Part shown: piece after piece, positions 62,896 to 64,000 of the stretch | How positions within the stretch are numbered: position 1 is the first letter of the stretch | Layout of the letters: each line of letters opens with the position of its first letter | DNA from: Microbacterium elymi | GTDB taxonomy: Bacteria; Actinomycetota; Actinomycetes; Actinomycetales; Microbacteriaceae | Direction: 5' to 3' | NCBI RefSeq assembly: GCF_021582895.2 | Contig: NZ_CP091139.2 | Span: forward strand, 2,356,001-2,420,000 | DNA length: 64,000 bases | Notes under the pieces: generated by a model | Told to the model about the DNA's origin: nothing | Database searches by the model: none | What the model saw: only the letters and a program-made list of their open reading frames with translations | Position numbers and translations under genes: made by a program

Positions 62896-63787
62896 CCGCC
62901 ACGCAGATCCAGCAGCTCGGCTTCATCGGGCTCGGTGTGATGGGAACCGGCCAGGCGTCGAACCTGACGAGGAAGGCGGGGCTGCCGGTCTGTGTGTTCG
63001 ACATGGCGCCGGAAGCCGTCGCTCGCCTCGTCGCGGTCGGCGCCACCGGGACAGGGTCCATCGCCGAAGTGGCGCGCCGCGCCGACGTCGTCTTCCTCTC
63101 CCTTCCCGGCGGCCCGCACGTTGAGTCGGTCGTTCTCGGCGACGGCGGGATCCTCGCGAACGCGCGCCCGGGCACCGTGGTCGTGGATCTGTCCACGATC
63201 CCGGTCGAGGTGGCGACGCGAGTGGGGGCGGCAGCAAGGGAACGGGGATGCTTCTTCGTCGATGCGCCGGTCGCTCGTACGAAGCAGGCAGCCGTCGACG
63301 GTACGCTCAGCATCACGGCCGGCGGCGATCCCGAGGTCTTCGCCCGCATCGAGCCGCTTGCGGACCGTGGCATCAGACGTCATCCTGTGCGGTGCCAACG
63401 GCGCCGGCGCGCTAATCAAGCTCGTCAACAACATGGTCGTGTTCGAGACGGTCGTCGCGCTCGCCGAGGCGCTCACCCTCATCCGGCGCAGCGGTTTGGT
63501 CGAACCCGAGCTCGCATGGAAGGCGCTGGGGCAGGGGTCGGCAGCCAGCTTCACCTTGGAGAACCACGGCCGCAAGGCGCTCGCTGCCCGATGTCCACAG
63601 GGAAGGGCTCTTCTCGGCGACCTATATGCGCAAGGATATCGGATACGCACTCGAACTCGCCGAGCAGCTGGGCGCGAGCCTGCCGGCAGCGACCCTCGCG
63701 CACGAACTGCTCGGACGCACGATCGATGGCGGGTACGGGCAGGTGTACCACACTGCCGTCGTGAAGGTCATCGAAGGGGAGATCTGA
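62892..63787 (+). CDS. Beta-hydroxyacid dehydrogenase, HIBADH/GarR-type (two frameshifts)
   Basis: A 297-residue NAD(P)-dependent dehydrogenase. The nucleotide motif is LGFIGLGVMGTGQASNLTR, the substrate motif appears as FVDAPVARTKQAAVDGTLSI, and the catalytic Lys lies in GALIKLVNNMVVFETV. Members interconvert 3-hydroxyacids and semialdehydes (3-hydroxyisobutyrate, tartronate semialdehyde). One T is added near 63362 (CCGCTTGCGG) and one base near 63581 (GCGCTCGCTGCC). The stop overlaps the next ATG (TGATG). Confidence 0.87.
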
Positions 63788-64000
63788 TGCCGGAGCCGAC
63801 CGCTCACGAGATCTACGGGGTGAAGTTCGGCCAGAACCTCAGGGGTGTGCGCGGCCACTACTTCCTCGGGGCCGACGGCGACCCACACGACGAGCAGATG
63901 CGATTGGACTACTACGTCTGGGTGATCCGCTCACCCGGGCAGGACATCGTCCTCGACGTCGGGTTCACCGCGGAGACGAACAAGAGGCGTCAGCGCGACC
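63787..64000 (+). CDS. N-acyl homoserine lactonase-like MBL hydrolase, cut by window end
   Basis: The first 71 residues of a metallo-beta-lactamase-fold protein: HEIYGVKFGQNLRGVRGHYF, then YYVWVIRSPGQDIVLDVGFT, the usual N-terminal strands of AttM/AiiA-type lactonases. The HxHxDH metal site would lie beyond the window. It is translationally coupled to the dehydrogenase, so a lactone intermediate in the catabolic pathway is more likely its substrate than a quorum signal (inference). Confidence 0.65.
   Translation, partial: MPEPTAHEIYGVKFGQNLRGVRGHYFLGADGDPHDEQMRLDYYVWVIRSPGQDIVLDVGFTAETNKRRQRD

Noticed and set aside
63787..64000. Quorum-quenching system
   Set aside because: The lactonase-like N-terminus is translationally coupled to catabolic enzymes, so a metabolic role is more economical; the catalytic part is outside the window.

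Overview
The window is GC-rich actinobacterial DNA. Codon choice, gene order and protein families suggest the Microbacteriaceae, with Microbacterium the best guess (inference; no rRNA or species marker is present). It is chromosomal: serS, pheA, pgm, galE and two tRNA-Ser genes sit among accessory catabolic operons. I see no phage, insertion sequence, CRISPR array or replication origin.

Layout. 1-8.5 kb: galE (cut by the window edge), an NTF2-fold protein divergent from a PadR regulator, pgm, a GH1 beta-glucosidase, pheA, and a CoA-transferase/CitE-type lyase pair. 8.5-18.2 kb: a LacI regulator, a CUT1 sugar ABC importer, four consecutive ADP-ribosylglycohydrolase-family genes and a PfkB kinase. 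This is the most unusual operon here. 18.1-25.7 kb: a luciferase-like oxidoreductase divergent from a second LacI gene, then a GH13 alpha-glucosidase with its own ABC importer. 25.7-29.1 kb: lipid kinase, serS, a HAD phosphatase and tRNA-Ser(UGA). 29.2-41.5 kb: an arabinose/glycan regulon with a secreted esterase, a third LacI regulator, a TIM-barrel isomerase, a 3-hydroxyacyl-CoA dehydrogenase, an ABC importer, GH51 arabinofuranosidase, GH5 glucanase and a fourth LacI. ACAACGTTGT operators tie its three promoters together. 41.4-48.2 kb: a large LuxR-type ATPase regulator, a LysR regulator divergent from a metallo-hydrolase, and an MHS-type transporter. 48.3-50.3 kb: tRNA-Ser(GCU), a UPF0158 protein, a self-regulating HTH gene and a short-chain dehydrogenase remnant. 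50.3-54.9 kb: winged-helix protein, DUF5655 protein, SulP transporter and a PLP decarboxylase. 55.1-64 kb: a branched-chain-type ABC importer followed by aldehyde dehydrogenase, FAD dehydrogenase, beta-hydroxyacid dehydrogenase and a lactonase-like hydrolase (cut by the edge).

Sequence quality dominates the reading. About 63 single-base indels interrupt some 37 genes, including serS and pheA. At 38 of them a GCAGC (or GCTGC) has gained one base, giving GCAAGC or GCAGGC (or the complement). Most others lie within a few bases of such a site. When each indel is reversed, every gene regains one frame, a length divisible by three and family-typical size. I therefore annotate these as intact genes carrying systematic sequence errors, probably linked to a modified GCAGC motif. 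Coordinates of interrupted genes span the whole restored gene.
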